A stretch of 64,000 nucleotides of DNA from Arthrobacter sp. PsM3 (GTDB lineage Bacteria; Actinomycetota; Actinomycetes; Actinomycetales; Micrococcaceae). Of this stretch, positions 27,713 to 36,837 are shown in pieces (position 1 is the first letter of the stretch; each line of letters begins with the position of its first letter). The DNA lies in assembly GCF_030433895.1 (NCBI RefSeq), contig NZ_JARUXE010000012.1, positions 1 to 64,000 of the forward strand, in the 5' to 3' direction. A program made the translations under genes and the position numbers. Below the pieces are notes generated by a model. The model was not told the origin of the DNA, made no database searches, and worked only from the letters and a program-made list of their open reading frames with translations.

Positions 27713-29073
27713 GCCTCCACACTCTCCTTGCCTGCTGCTGCGGTCTTCTTGCCGTTGGACGCCACGTCCACCGGTGCGGGGGCCGGAGCCACGGCCTGGG
27801 CCTTGCCCGTGATGAGTTCGTGCAGCGGGGTGAAGCTTCCGCCGTGGCCCCCGACGCCGAATTCGTAGGCGGTTTCGGCGTGCAGGCTGAGGTCCACGCC
27901 CACCACTTCCTGCTCCTGCGAAACCCGGAAGCCCATGGTCTTGTGGATGGCCAGCGCGATGATCGTGGTCATGATTGCGGAGTAGGCGATGGCCATTCCG
28001 GCCACGGCGAGCTGGGCCACAAGCTGGGTGACGCCGCCACCGTAGAACAGGCCGCCGCCAACACCCTCAACGGGGAGGGCGATGAAGCCCAGAGACACGG
28101 TGCCGATGATGCCCGAGACGAGGTGGACACCGACGACGTCGAGCGAATCGTCAAAGCCCCAGCGGAACTTGAGGCCGACGGCGAGTGCGGAAGCGATACC
28201 GGCGATGAGACCCAGGCCAAGTGCGCCGACCGGGCTGACGTTGGCGCAGGCCGGGGTGATGGCCACGAGGCCGGCAACCACGCCGGAGGCTGCACCGAGC
28301 GAGGTCGGGTGGCCGTCGCGGATACGTTCCGTGACGAGCCAGCCGAGCATCGCCGCGGCGGGCGCTGCGAGGGTGTTGATCCAGATCAGGCCGCCCTGTT
28401 CCGCGGTGGTCGCGGCGCCGCCGTTGAAGCCGAACCAGCCGAACCACAGGATCGCGGCACCGAGCATCACGAAGGGAATGTTGTGCGGGCGGTGGTTGGG
28501 GTCCTTGCCGAAGCCCTTCCGGTTGCCGATGATCAGCACGAGGATCAGCGCGGCGACACCGGCGTTGATGTGGACGACCGTACCGCCGGCGAAGTCAATC
28601 GCGGGACCGAGGGCCTTGCCGATAGCGCCTTCCGGGCCGAAGAGGCCGCCGCCCCAGATCATGTAGGCCAGCGGGCAGTACACCAGGGTCACCCAGACCG
28701 GGACGAAAAGGGACCAGGCGCCGAATTTGGCGCGGTCGGCGATCGCGCCGCTGATCAGTGCGACGGTGATAATGGCGAAGGTGGCTGCGTAGCCGACCTT
28801 GATGAGTCCGTCAGGAGTGTTGATGCCCTCCAGCCCGAAGGCGGCGAAGGGGTTTCCCACCATCTGCAGGAACCCCTCGCCGGAGCTCATCGAGGCGCCC
28901 CAGAGCACCCAGACCACACCGACCATGCCGATGGAGATGAAACTCATCATCATCATGTTCAGTGCGGCCTTGGCGCGCGTCATGCCGCCGTAGAAAAATG
29001 CCAGTCCTGGTGTCATGAACAGCACGAGTGCCGCTGCCACCATCAGCCATACGTGACCTGCGGTAAGTTCCAT
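27709..29073 (-). CDS. amt: Ammonium transporter Amt
   Basis: This 454-residue integral membrane protein of the Amt/Rh family imports ammonium. It has about eleven hydrophobic helices, starting after a short N-terminus (VWLMVAAALVLFMTPGLAFFYGG, with GGMTRAKAALN), and the family signature DFAGGTVVHINAGVAALI containing the first pore histidine. A tail of about 40 residues (PAPAPVDVASNGKKTAAAGK) is low-complexity. glnB follows with a 4-nt overlap; PII docks on and closes Amt channels, so they act together. Nitrogen-dependent control is expected. Confidence 0.95.
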   Translation of the reverse strand: MELTAGHVWLMVAAALVLFMTPGLAFFYGGMTRAKAALNMMMMSFISIGMVGVVWVLWGASMSSGEGFLQMVGNPFAAFGLEGINTPDGLIKVGYAATFAIITVALISGAIADRAKFGAWSLFVPVWVTLVYCPLAYMIWGGGLFGPEGAIGKALGPAIDFAGGTVVHINAGVAALILVLIIGNRKGFGKDPNHRPHNIPFVMLGAAILWFGWFGFNGGAATTAEQGGLIWINTLAAPAAAMLGWLVTERIRDGHPTSLGAASGVVAGLVAITPACANVSPVGALGLGLIAGIASALAVGLKFRWGFDDSLDVVGVHLVSGIIGTVSLGFIALPVEGVGGGLFYGGGVTQLVAQLAVAGMAIAYSAIMTTIIALAIHKTMGFRVSQEQEVVGVDLSLHAETAYEFGVGGHGGSFTPLHELITGKAQAVAPAPAPVDVASNGKKTAAAGKESVEA

Positions 29074-29199
29074 GGTGCACGTCCTCCTTGCTTGGATGCG
29101 ATCTAGAAGTTGTTCCTGCGGAGTTCTCCGCGTGCCTCAACGCTGTTTGCGTTCTAAGAAGATTTTGTCGAAGGCGTGTTTCGCCGACGGAGGATTTAG

Positions 29200-29257
29200 A
29201 TTGCCGGGTTGTTACAAGAACCTCCCGGAAGTAAATGGTTGAAATCGTTCTTGTTAC
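29200..29257 (-). promoter_or_regulatory. Possible GlnR-type boxes upstream of amt
   Basis: Read on the - strand, GTAAC-AAGAAC-GATTT (29257-29242) and GTAAC-AACCCG-GCAAT (29215-29200) resemble the GTnAC-N6-GAAAC half-sites of the actinobacterial nitrogen regulator GlnR. The second half of each is poor and the spacing is 42 bp, so this is a weak call. Confidence 0.25.
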
Positions 29258-29321
29258 GGTTATATTTCGAGCGTTCCAACATCGCCTGTCCCGCCCGCCC
29301 GTTCGCCAGGAAGCCACCACC

Positions 29322-30569
29322 ATGAGTAAGACCCCCCGCCCCGCGGGTTCCCCGCCGCAGGCCGGCATCCGGACCGACGGCAGGGCAGTGCTGCCCCGGG
29401 ACATCAAGGTGATGTTGGTAGCTGCCTTCCTCATCGCCCTCGGTTTTGGCCTTGTGGCTCCGGTCCTCCCCCAGTTCGCCACCACTTTCGACGTCGGGGC
29501 GACCGCGGCTGCCGTGATCGTGAGCATCTTCGCGTTCATGCGGCTGGTGTTCGCTCCCACGGGGGGCGCGCTGATTGTGCGGCTCGGCGAACGGCCGGTG
29601 TATGTGGCCGGACTGCTGATCGTCGCGGCGTCGACGGCGGCCTGCGCCTTCGCCCAGGACTACTGGCAGCTGCTCATCTTCCGGGGACTCGGCGGCGCCG
29701 GCTCGGTGATGTTCACGGTGGCGTCGATGGCCCTGGTGGTCCGGCTCGCTCCGCCCGAGAGCCGCGGCCGGGTTTCCGGGGCCTACGCCTCGGCGTTCCT
29801 GATCGGCAATGTATGCGGGCCGGTCGTGGGCGGGCTGCTGGCCGGCTTCGGCCTGCGCGTGCCCTTCCTTGTCTACGCGGCCGCCCTGGTCCTGGCAGCC
29901 CTCGTGGTGCAGACCCAGCTGAGCCATGTTCCCGCCGCGTCCCGCCCGGACGGAAGCGCGGCTCCGGCCATGGAACTGCGGACAGCGCTGCGGGACAGTG
30001 CGTACCGGGCGGGGTTGTTCTCCAGTTTCGCGAACGGCTGGGCGACGTTCGGCGTGCGGATGGCCACGGTGCCGCTCTTCGCGGTCGTGGCACTGAACGC
30101 CGGTCCGGGATCGGCCGGCTGGGCACTGGCCATGTTCGCCGCCGCCAACGCCGTGGCGCTGACGTTCTCGGGCAAACTCGCGGACAGCCTGGGCCGGAAA
30201 CCGATGATGATTTCCGGGCTTCTGGTCACCGGGACCGCGACGGCAGCCATTGGCTTCACGCACGAGCTCCCCTGGTTCCTCGCGGCGACCGCGGTCGCCG
30301 GCATCGGTTCGGGGCTGCTCGGTCCGGCCCAGCAGGCAGCCATGGCCGATGTAATCGGCAACGAACGCTCCGGCGGTCGGGTGCTCGCCATCTTCCAGAT
30401 GACCTCCGACAGCGGCGCGATCGTCGGACCGGTCCTTGCCGGGCTCCTCGCGGACCGGCTGGGTTACGGCTGGGCCTTCGGCGTCACCGGCGGCGTCCTG
30501 GTCGCGGCCGCCGCGGGCTGGCTGCTGGCGCGGGAGACGTTCCAGCGGCCGGCGCACCGCGGCGCCTGA
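29322..30569 (+). CDS. MFS transporter
   Basis: This 415-residue permease has about twelve hydrophobic segments. The first two are joined by FDVGATAAAVIVSIFAFMRLVFAPTGG, followed by LIVRLGERPVYVAG; a second conserved loop KLADSLGRKPMM marks the start of the second half. These are major-facilitator features of the drug-efflux (DHA1) type, but the substrate is unknown. ATG 29322 has an AGGAAG site; an upstream frame from 29235 lies in the amt promoter region. It diverges from amt and converges on ftsY. No regulator gene is adjacent. Confidence 0.78.
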   Translation: MSKTPRPAGSPPQAGIRTDGRAVLPRDIKVMLVAAFLIALGFGLVAPVLPQFATTFDVGATAAAVIVSIFAFMRLVFAPTGGALIVRLGERPVYVAGLLIVAASTAACAFAQDYWQLLIFRGLGGAGSVMFTVASMALVVRLAPPESRGRVSGAYASAFLIGNVCGPVVGGLLAGFGLRVPFLVYAAALVLAALVVQTQLSHVPAASRPDGSAAPAMELRTALRDSAYRAGLFSSFANGWATFGVRMATVPLFAVVALNAGPGSAGWALAMFAAANAVALTFSGKLADSLGRKPMMISGLLVTGTATAAIGFTHELPWFLAATAVAGIGSGLLGPAQQAAMADVIGNERSGGRVLAIFQMTSDSGAIVGPVLAGLLADRLGYGWAFGVTGGVLVAAAAGWLLARETFQRPAHRGA

Positions 30570-30665
30570 AGATCCTGTCCACAGTTAACAGCTCCACAGC
30601 TGCGACGGAAGGGACCCCACGACGTCGCCGACCGGCTCGAATGTGATGAGCACTGCTGCGGTGGG

Positions 30666-31877
30666 CTAGTTCAGGATGGCGTCGACGAAGCTTTCCGCGT
30701 CGAACGGGGCGAGGTCGTCCGCACCCTCGCCGAGGCCGATCAGCTTGACCGGGACGCCGAGCGACTTCTGGATGGCCACCACGATGCCGCCCTTGGCCGT
30801 TCCGTCGAGCTTGGTCAGGACGATGCCGGTGATGTTCACGACTTCGGCGAAAACCCGGGCCTGGTTCAGTCCGTTTTGTCCCGTTGTGGCGTCGAGGACG
30901 AGGAGCACCTCGTCGACTTCGGCCAGCTTCTCGATGACACGCTTGACCTTGCCGAGTTCGTCCATCAGGCCCACCTTGTTCTGCAGGCGACCGGCGGTAT
31001 CGATCATGACGACGTCGACTTCCTGGTCGATGCCTGCCTTGACCGCCTCGTAGGCGACCGATGCCGGGTCCGCACCGTGGACGTCTGACTTCACGGTGGC
31101 GACGCCGACGCGCTGGCCCCAGGTGGCCAGCTGCTCGGCGGCGGCGGCGCGGAAGGTGTCGGCCGCGCCCAGCAGGACGTCCTTGTCCTCGGCGACGAGC
31201 ACCCGGGCGAGCTTGCCCACCGTGGTGGTCTTGCCGACGCCGTTGACGCCGACGACGAGCACGACGGCGGGCTTGTCCGCGTGCCGTTCAACCCGCAGGG
31301 TGCGGTCCATCGTCGGGTCGACCAGCTTGATGAGTTCCTCGCGCAGCAAGGCCTTGACCTGCTCCGGGGAGCGGGTGCCGAGCACCTTGACGCGTTCGCG
31401 CAGGGCGTCCACCAGCTGCAGGGTCGGCTCGGTGCCGAGGTCGGCGAGCAGGAGGGTCTCCTCGACCTCGTCCCACACGTCTTCGTCGATCTTGTCTGCC
31501 GAGAGCAGTGCCAGCAGGCCCTTGCCGAGGATGTTGTTGGACTTGACGAGGCGTTCGCGCAGGCGGATAAGGCGGCCGGCTACCGGCAGCGGTGTTTCAA
31601 CGGGAACGGTTTCCAGGCCGGCGACGTTGTCCGGGACTTCGACTGTTGCCATGCCCTCGCGGTCGACGAAGTCCGGTGCCGGGCGTTCACGCGCCGGCGC
31701 GGGGCGGTCCTCGAGCAGGGTTCCGCTGCCCGCACCCGGCTGCACAGGGTCGTTCTCGTCCCGTTTTCCGGGGTAGTTGGTGATGTTCTTCCGGGTCTTC
31801 ATCAGGACCGGGATGAGCGCACCGAGGACCACCAGGGCGGCGAGAATGGGCAGAAGAATGGGGAGGATGTCGTTCAC
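30666..31877 (-). CDS. ftsY: Signal recognition particle receptor FtsY
   Basis: FtsY receives Ffh-ribosome complexes at the membrane. The 403-residue protein starts with a hydrophobic helix (ILPILLPILAALVVLGALIPV, residues 4-24), an actinobacterial trait giving it a true membrane anchor, then a linker and the NG GTPase: GVNGVGKTTTVGKLA, DTAGRLQNK and TKLDGTAKGG. The start is GTG 31877. It follows smc by 62 nt on the same strand, so smc-ftsY is an operon; ffh lies further along. Confidence 0.96.
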   Translation of the reverse strand: MNDILPILLPILAALVVLGALIPVLMKTRKNITNYPGKRDENDPVQPGAGSGTLLEDRPAPARERPAPDFVDREGMATVEVPDNVAGLETVPVETPLPVAGRLIRLRERLVKSNNILGKGLLALLSADKIDEDVWDEVEETLLLADLGTEPTLQLVDALRERVKVLGTRSPEQVKALLREELIKLVDPTMDRTLRVERHADKPAVVLVVGVNGVGKTTTVGKLARVLVAEDKDVLLGAADTFRAAAAEQLATWGQRVGVATVKSDVHGADPASVAYEAVKAGIDQEVDVVMIDTAGRLQNKVGLMDELGKVKRVIEKLAEVDEVLLVLDATTGQNGLNQARVFAEVVNITGIVLTKLDGTAKGGIVVAIQKSLGVPVKLIGLGEGADDLAPFDAESFVDAILN

Positions 31878-31939
31878 TCCCCTAGCTTCTCACAAACCGG
31901 AAAGCCGGGGCGGAGCGTGAAAATGAGGGCGGGCGTGCC

Positions 31940-34900
31940 TCAGACCTCGGGTCCGAGCCGCTGGCTGATGACGGTGGAAACGCCGTCGCCGCGCATCGTG
32001 ACGCCGTAGAGGGCGTCCGCGATCTGCATGGTGCGTTTCTGGTGGGTGATGATGATCAGCTGGCTGGATTCGCGCAGCTCCTCGAAGACAGTGATGAGCC
32101 GGCCCAGGTTGGTGTCGTCCAATGCTGCTTCCACCTCGTCCATGACGTAGAACGGGGAGGGCCGGGCCTTGAAGATCGCCACGAGCAGGGCGACGGCGGT
32201 CAGTGAACGTTCCCCGCCCGAGAGCAGCGAGAGCCGCTTGATTTTCTTGCCGGCCGGGCGCGCCTCGACCTCAATGCCGGTGGTAAGCATGTCCGAGGGG
32301 TCGGTGAGGACCAGCCGGCCCTCGCCGCCCGGGAACAGCCGCGCGAAGATCCTGACGAACTGCGCCGAGGTGTCCTCGAACGCTTCGGCAAAGACCTTCT
32401 GGACGCGGTCGTCGACTTCCTTGATGATGTCCAGCAGGTCCTTGCGGCTGGATTTCAGGTCCTCGAGCTGGGTGCTGAGGAACTGGTGGCGTTCTTCGAG
32501 GGCCGCGAATTCCTCCAGCGCCAGGGGGTTGACCCGGCCCAGCGCCGACAGGTCCCGCTCGGCCCGTTTGAGCCGTTTCTCCTGTTCCTCGCGGACGAAG
32601 GGTTTGCCGGCCACGATCTCGCGTCCCTCCTCGTCCACGGGGGCGCGCAGGGCCGCCCACTTGTCCGACGGTGCCGTGGCGGCGACGGGGACAGGCTGGT
32701 CCGGGCCGAAATCTGCCACCAGCTGGTCCGCGGTCAGTCCCAGCTCCTCGATGCTTCGAAGCTCAAGGGCTTCGATCCGGAGGCGCTGCTGGGTGCGGGC
32801 CAGTTCGTCACGGTGGACGGAGTCGGTTAGTTCGGCCAGCTCGCGGGCCAGCGCGTCGTTGCTGCGGCGCAGCGCGGCGAGCTCGCCGTCCATCTGCTCC
32901 TTGCGTTGCTCGGCCCTGTCCCGTTCCCGGGCGGCAAGTTCCACGGACACGTCGATGTGTCCGATCACCTGGCCGACGGCGGCGGAGACGGCCGCTGCGC
33001 GTTTGGCCTGAAGCCGGCGGCGGCGTGCCCTTTCGGCGGCTTCCTCGCGGGCGCGCCGTTCGGTGGCGGCGGCGCGTTCGAGCGACGACGCCCGGTTGCG
33101 GGTGGCTGTGAGCTGTTCCTCGGCGCTGCGCAGGGCCAGCCGGGCCTCCATTTCGGCGCTGCGGGCCAGCGAGGCAGCCAGGGCGAGGGCGTCACGGTGT
33201 TCCGGGGAGGGCTCCTCCTCGGCCGGCGCTTCCTGCGCGGCGGCGAGCCGTGCCGCCACGGCTTCCAGCGCCTGCTGCTCGCTGACGATGCCAGCCTCGG
33301 CCTTGGCGAGGGAAGCGGCGAGCCGCTCGCTTTCCCCAACAGCGCTGCGCAATACGGAATTCAGGTGGCCCAGGCGTTCGGCGACGGCCGCCAGCCGGGC
33401 GTCCGAATCGTGGAGTTTCTCAAGGGCCGCATCGGCACGGTCCTGCGCCGCGGCCCGTCTGGCCTGCGCGGACGCGAGGGCGAAACGCTGCCGTTCCAGT
33501 TCCGCGGTCACCTCGGCAAGCCGTGCGGAGGCATCGTCGACGGCGGCCTGGACTTCGATCAGCGAGGGCGCCTTCGCGGAGCCTCCACTGACTGTCAGCG
33601 AGGTCAGGACGTCCCCGGCCAGGGTCACCGCGGTCAGTTCCGGGTGGCCGGCAAGCAGCTGCGCCGCACCGTCCAGGCCCTCGACGACGGCGATGTCCGC
33701 CAGCAGGCCGGACAGCGGCAGCCGGGAGGCGGCATCACTATCCGAAACGGACGTCGTGACGAGCCGGGAGGCCCACCGGGCGCCCGCCGGGAGCTGCCTG
33801 TCGGAAGCGGGCCGGGCATCGGTTTCGGTGGCAACCGCCCCTGCCAGCAGCAGGGCGGCCCGGCCGGCGTCGTCATCCTTCAGACGCTGGACGGCGGCGG
33901 CCGCAGCCTCCCTGTCCTGCACCACGATGGCGTCGGAGGCGGCGCCGAGGGCTGCGGCGACGGCGGTTTCGAAACCTGGTTCCACTGTGATCATGGACGC
34001 CAGGGATCCGAGGACCCCGGGAATTCCTGAACCGAGGACGTGGCCTGAGCCGTCTTTACGGTTCAGGCCGAGCTGGAGGGCGTCGCGACGGGCAAGGAGG
34101 GCACCGCGTTCCCGTTCGCCGTCGCGTTCGGCGGTCTTCAGCGCCTCGATCTCGGCAGCGATGCCGTCCAGTGCCGCGCTGGCGTCCTCGAAGTCGGCGT
34201 CGAGGGTCTCCTCGCCCTCCTCCACGCCGGCGACCTGGGTTTCGAGGGCGGTGAACTCGCTGTGGGCCAGCCTGCGGCGCTCCTCCCCTGCCTTGAGGGA
34301 TTCGCGGAGCCGGCCGAGTTCGGCCTGCGCGGACTCGACCCGGGAGCGTGCGGCGCCCACCTGCCCGGCGAGCCTGGCCAGGCCTTCGCGGCGGTCCGCG
34401 GCGGCGCGGAGCAAGGACGCGAGGCGCTTGTCCTCGGCGGCGGCGGCGTGTTCGGCGTCCTGTTTCGCGGCCGTGGCGGCGGCCAGGACGCTGCGGCGGT
34501 CCACGATCTGGCGCTCCAGCCCGGTTTGGTCCTCCCGGACACGGGCGGCCTGCCGGTCGAGCTGATCGGGGTCGCGCCCGGAGTCAGGGACGTTGTCGGA
34601 GGCCCCGAGCAGCCGGCGACGTTCCTCGGCGAGCGAGCCCAGGGAGCGCAGCCGTTCGCGTCCGGCGGTCAGCTGGTACCAGTTCTCGCGCGCGGCGGTG
34701 AGCTTGGGGGTGGCTTCGGCGGCGAGCTGTTCGAGGCTGGCCTGCCGCTGCCTGCCGAGCTCGAGGTCCTGCCCGACGACGCCGCGGCGGGCCTTGAGCG
34801 CGCTCTCGTCCGCTACGTCCCGGGCCAGGGCCGTCTGCAGCCGGACGAGATCGTCCGCCAGGAGGCGGGAGCGGGCGTCGCGGACTTCGAACTGGACGGT

Positions 34901-35548
34901 CTGGGCACGCCTGGCCACTTCGGCCTGCTTGCCGAGCGGGGTCAGCTGCCGCCGGATTTCGCCGGTGAGGTCGCTGAGCCGTGCCAGGTTGGCCTGCATG
35001 GCTTCGAGTTTGCGGACCGTTTTTTCCTTGCGGCGCCGGTGTTTGAGGATGCCGGCGGCCTCTTCGATGAAACCGCGCCGGTCCTCCGGGGTGGCGTGGA
35101 GGACCTTGTCCAGCTGCCCCTGGCCCACAATCACGTGCATCTCCCGGCCCAGGCCGGAGTCGGAGAGGAGTTCCTGGATGTCCAGGAGCCGGCAGCCGGC
35201 GCCGTTGATGGCGTATTCCGAACCGCCGGTGCGGAACAGTGTGCGGGAAATCGTGACTTCGCTGTATTCGATCGGCAGGGCGCCGTCGCTGTTGTCGATG
35301 GTGAGTGAGACATGGGCGCGGCCCAGCGGCGGGCGTCCGGATGTGCCCGCGAAGATCACGTCCTCCATCTTGCCGCCGCGGAGGGTCTTGGCGCCCTGCT
35401 CGCCCATCACCCAGGCCAGGGCGTCCACCACATTGGACTTGCCCGAGCCGTTGGGGCCGACCACGGCGGTGACGCCCCGTTCGAATTCGAAGGTCGTCGC
35501 CGAGGCGAAGGACTTGAATCCCCGGACGGTCAGGGTTTTGAGGTGCAA
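31940..35548 (-). CDS. smc: Chromosome segregation protein SMC
   Basis: SMC dimers with ScpA/ScpB fold and separate the chromosome. The 1202-residue protein has the N-terminal ATPase half (GPNGSGKSN, residues about 32-40), two long coiled coils on either side of a hinge (about 505-660, with GVLGSLASMITVEPGFE), and the C-terminal half with the signature LSGGERSLTAVALL and Walker B YVMDEVEAALDD. Length matches the family. The start is TTG 35548 (MHLKTLTVRGFKSF). The 266-nt gap to oleA on the right must carry both promoters. Confidence 0.96.
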   Translation of the reverse strand: MHLKTLTVRGFKSFASATTFEFERGVTAVVGPNGSGKSNVVDALAWVMGEQGAKTLRGGKMEDVIFAGTSGRPPLGRAHVSLTIDNSDGALPIEYSEVTISRTLFRTGGSEYAINGAGCRLLDIQELLSDSGLGREMHVIVGQGQLDKVLHATPEDRRGFIEEAAGILKHRRRKEKTVRKLEAMQANLARLSDLTGEIRRQLTPLGKQAEVARRAQTVQFEVRDARSRLLADDLVRLQTALARDVADESALKARRGVVGQDLELGRQRQASLEQLAAEATPKLTAARENWYQLTAGRERLRSLGSLAEERRRLLGASDNVPDSGRDPDQLDRQAARVREDQTGLERQIVDRRSVLAAATAAKQDAEHAAAAEDKRLASLLRAAADRREGLARLAGQVGAARSRVESAQAELGRLRESLKAGEERRRLAHSEFTALETQVAGVEEGEETLDADFEDASAALDGIAAEIEALKTAERDGERERGALLARRDALQLGLNRKDGSGHVLGSGIPGVLGSLASMITVEPGFETAVAAALGAASDAIVVQDREAAAAAVQRLKDDDAGRAALLLAGAVATETDARPASDRQLPAGARWASRLVTTSVSDSDAASRLPLSGLLADIAVVEGLDGAAQLLAGHPELTAVTLAGDVLTSLTVSGGSAKAPSLIEVQAAVDDASARLAEVTAELERQRFALASAQARRAAAQDRADAALEKLHDSDARLAAVAERLGHLNSVLRSAVGESERLAASLAKAEAGIVSEQQALEAVAARLAAAQEAPAEEEPSPEHRDALALAASLARSAEMEARLALRSAEEQLTATRNRASSLERAAATERRAREEAAERARRRRLQAKRAAAVSAAVGQVIGHIDVSVELAARERDRAEQRKEQMDGELAALRRSNDALARELAELTDSVHRDELARTQQRLRIEALELRSIEELGLTADQLVADFGPDQPVPVAATAPSDKWAALRAPVDEEGREIVAGKPFVREEQEKRLKRAERDLSALGRVNPLALEEFAALEERHQFLSTQLEDLKSSRKDLLDIIKEVDDRVQKVFAEAFEDTSAQFVRIFARLFPGGEGRLVLTDPSDMLTTGIEVEARPAGKKIKRLSLLSGGERSLTAVALLVAIFKARPSPFYVMDEVEAALDDTNLGRLITVFEELRESSQLIIITHQKRTMQIADALYGVTMRGDGVSTVISQRLGPEV

Positions 35549-35742
35549 GGTGTTTCGGATCTCCTGCTCGGCGGACTGGACACGAGGTTGGGCGCTGATT
35601 CGGACGGACTCGGATGTTCGGGGACGGCCCCTGATACTTACAATCTACTGCGGAGCTGTGAGAATTCCGCGCAGAACCGGTGGGGCCGGCCGCCGATGCC
35701 GGCGGCGGCATCCGCGGGAATGGATCTGCGGCGGGCATAGTT

Positions 35743-35756
35743 AAGCCCTTGGGCTT
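35743..35756. promoter_or_regulatory. Small palindrome in the oleA upstream region
   Basis: AAGCCCTTGGGCTT is a perfect 6-bp inverted repeat with a 2-nt centre, about 60 bp before the oleA start. It could be an operator for the olefin genes; nothing further identifies it. Confidence 0.3.
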
Positions 35757-35814
35757 GTGCTTGAAGGTGCGGTCTACCGCGGAGCGCAGGACAGACACGA
35801 ACAGAGGCGTAATT

Positions 35815-36837
35815 TTGATAGGGAATGCAACATTCCGACACCGCAACACCGCGTTGCTTTCAGTGACCAGCGTCGAGGCTCCGAGGATCGTCAGTTCCAC
35901 GGATTTCGACCACAGGCTGGCTGCGACCCTGCGGCGGCTGAAGTTCCCCCCGAAACTGCTCGAACGCGTTGCCGGCGTCACCCACCGGCGATGGTGGGCG
36001 CCAGGGACATCGTTCGACGACGCCGCCATCGAGGCGGGCGCCAAGGCCCTGGCCGAGTCCGGCATCGAAGCGTCCGAGATCGGCCTGCTGATCAACACCT
36101 CGGTCACGCGGCGCAACCTTGAACCGTCCGTCGCGGTGAAGATCCACCACGGACTCGGCCTGCCGTCCTCGGCCCTGAACTTCGACCTGGCCAACGCCTG
36201 CCTCGGATTCGTCAATGGCATGACCCTGGCGGCCAACATGATCGACTCGGGCCAGATCAAGTACGCAGTGATCGTCAACGGCGAGGACGCCCAGGCAACG
36301 CAGGAGGCCACCCTGGCCAGGCTGCAGCGGCCAGAGACGACCCGCGAGGACTTCAACCGTGAGTTTGCCACACTCACCCTCGGCTCGGGAGCCGCTGCCG
36401 CCGTCCTGGGCCCGGCGGACCAGCACCCGGGGGCGCACCGGATCCTCGGCGGCGTGATGCGCGCCGGCACCGAGCACCATGAACTGTGCGTGGGCGGCAT
36501 TGACGGCATGGCAACGGACACCAAAGCCCTGCTGGACGGCGGCCTGCAGCTCGTGGTCGATGCCTGGCACGAGGCCCAGCCGGAGTGGAACTGGGCTTCC
36601 ATGGACCGCTACGTCACGCACCAGGTGAGTACCGCCTATACCCAGGCCATCATCGACGCCATCGACCTGGACCCTGACAAGGTGCCGATCACGTTCCCGC
36701 ATTGGGGCAATGTGGGCCCGGCCTCCCTCCCAATGACCCTCGCGGCTGAAGCGCAGAGCCTCGGAGCCGGGGACCGGGTGCTGTGCATGGGCGTCGGTTC
36801 CGGCCTCAACACCGCCATGGTGGAAATCGTTTGGTAG
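35815..36837 (+). CDS. oleA: Olefin biosynthesis acyl-CoA condensing enzyme OleA
   Basis: OleA joins two fatty acyl-CoAs head to head (non-decarboxylative Claisen condensation) into a beta-keto acid. The 340-residue thiolase-fold protein has Cys129 (LANACLGF), His269 (VTHQVS) and Asn299 (HWGNVGPAS), plus Glu103 in NLEPSVA, which matches the cross-dimer glutamate of Xanthomonas OleA. FabH instead has HQAN. I chose TTG 35815 (reads M-IGNATFRHRNTALLSV) with AGAGG 7 nt before it; GTG 35767 is an alternative. The identity is set by the following oleBC and oleD. It diverges from smc. Confidence 0.9.
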   Translation: MIGNATFRHRNTALLSVTSVEAPRIVSSTDFDHRLAATLRRLKFPPKLLERVAGVTHRRWWAPGTSFDDAAIEAGAKALAESGIEASEIGLLINTSVTRRNLEPSVAVKIHHGLGLPSSALNFDLANACLGFVNGMTLAANMIDSGQIKYAVIVNGEDAQATQEATLARLQRPETTREDFNREFATLTLGSGAAAAVLGPADQHPGAHRILGGVMRAGTEHHELCVGGIDGMATDTKALLDGGLQLVVDAWHEAQPEWNWASMDRYVTHQVSTAYTQAIIDAIDLDPDKVPITFPHWGNVGPASLPMTLAAEAQSLGAGDRVLCMGVGSGLNTAMVEIVW

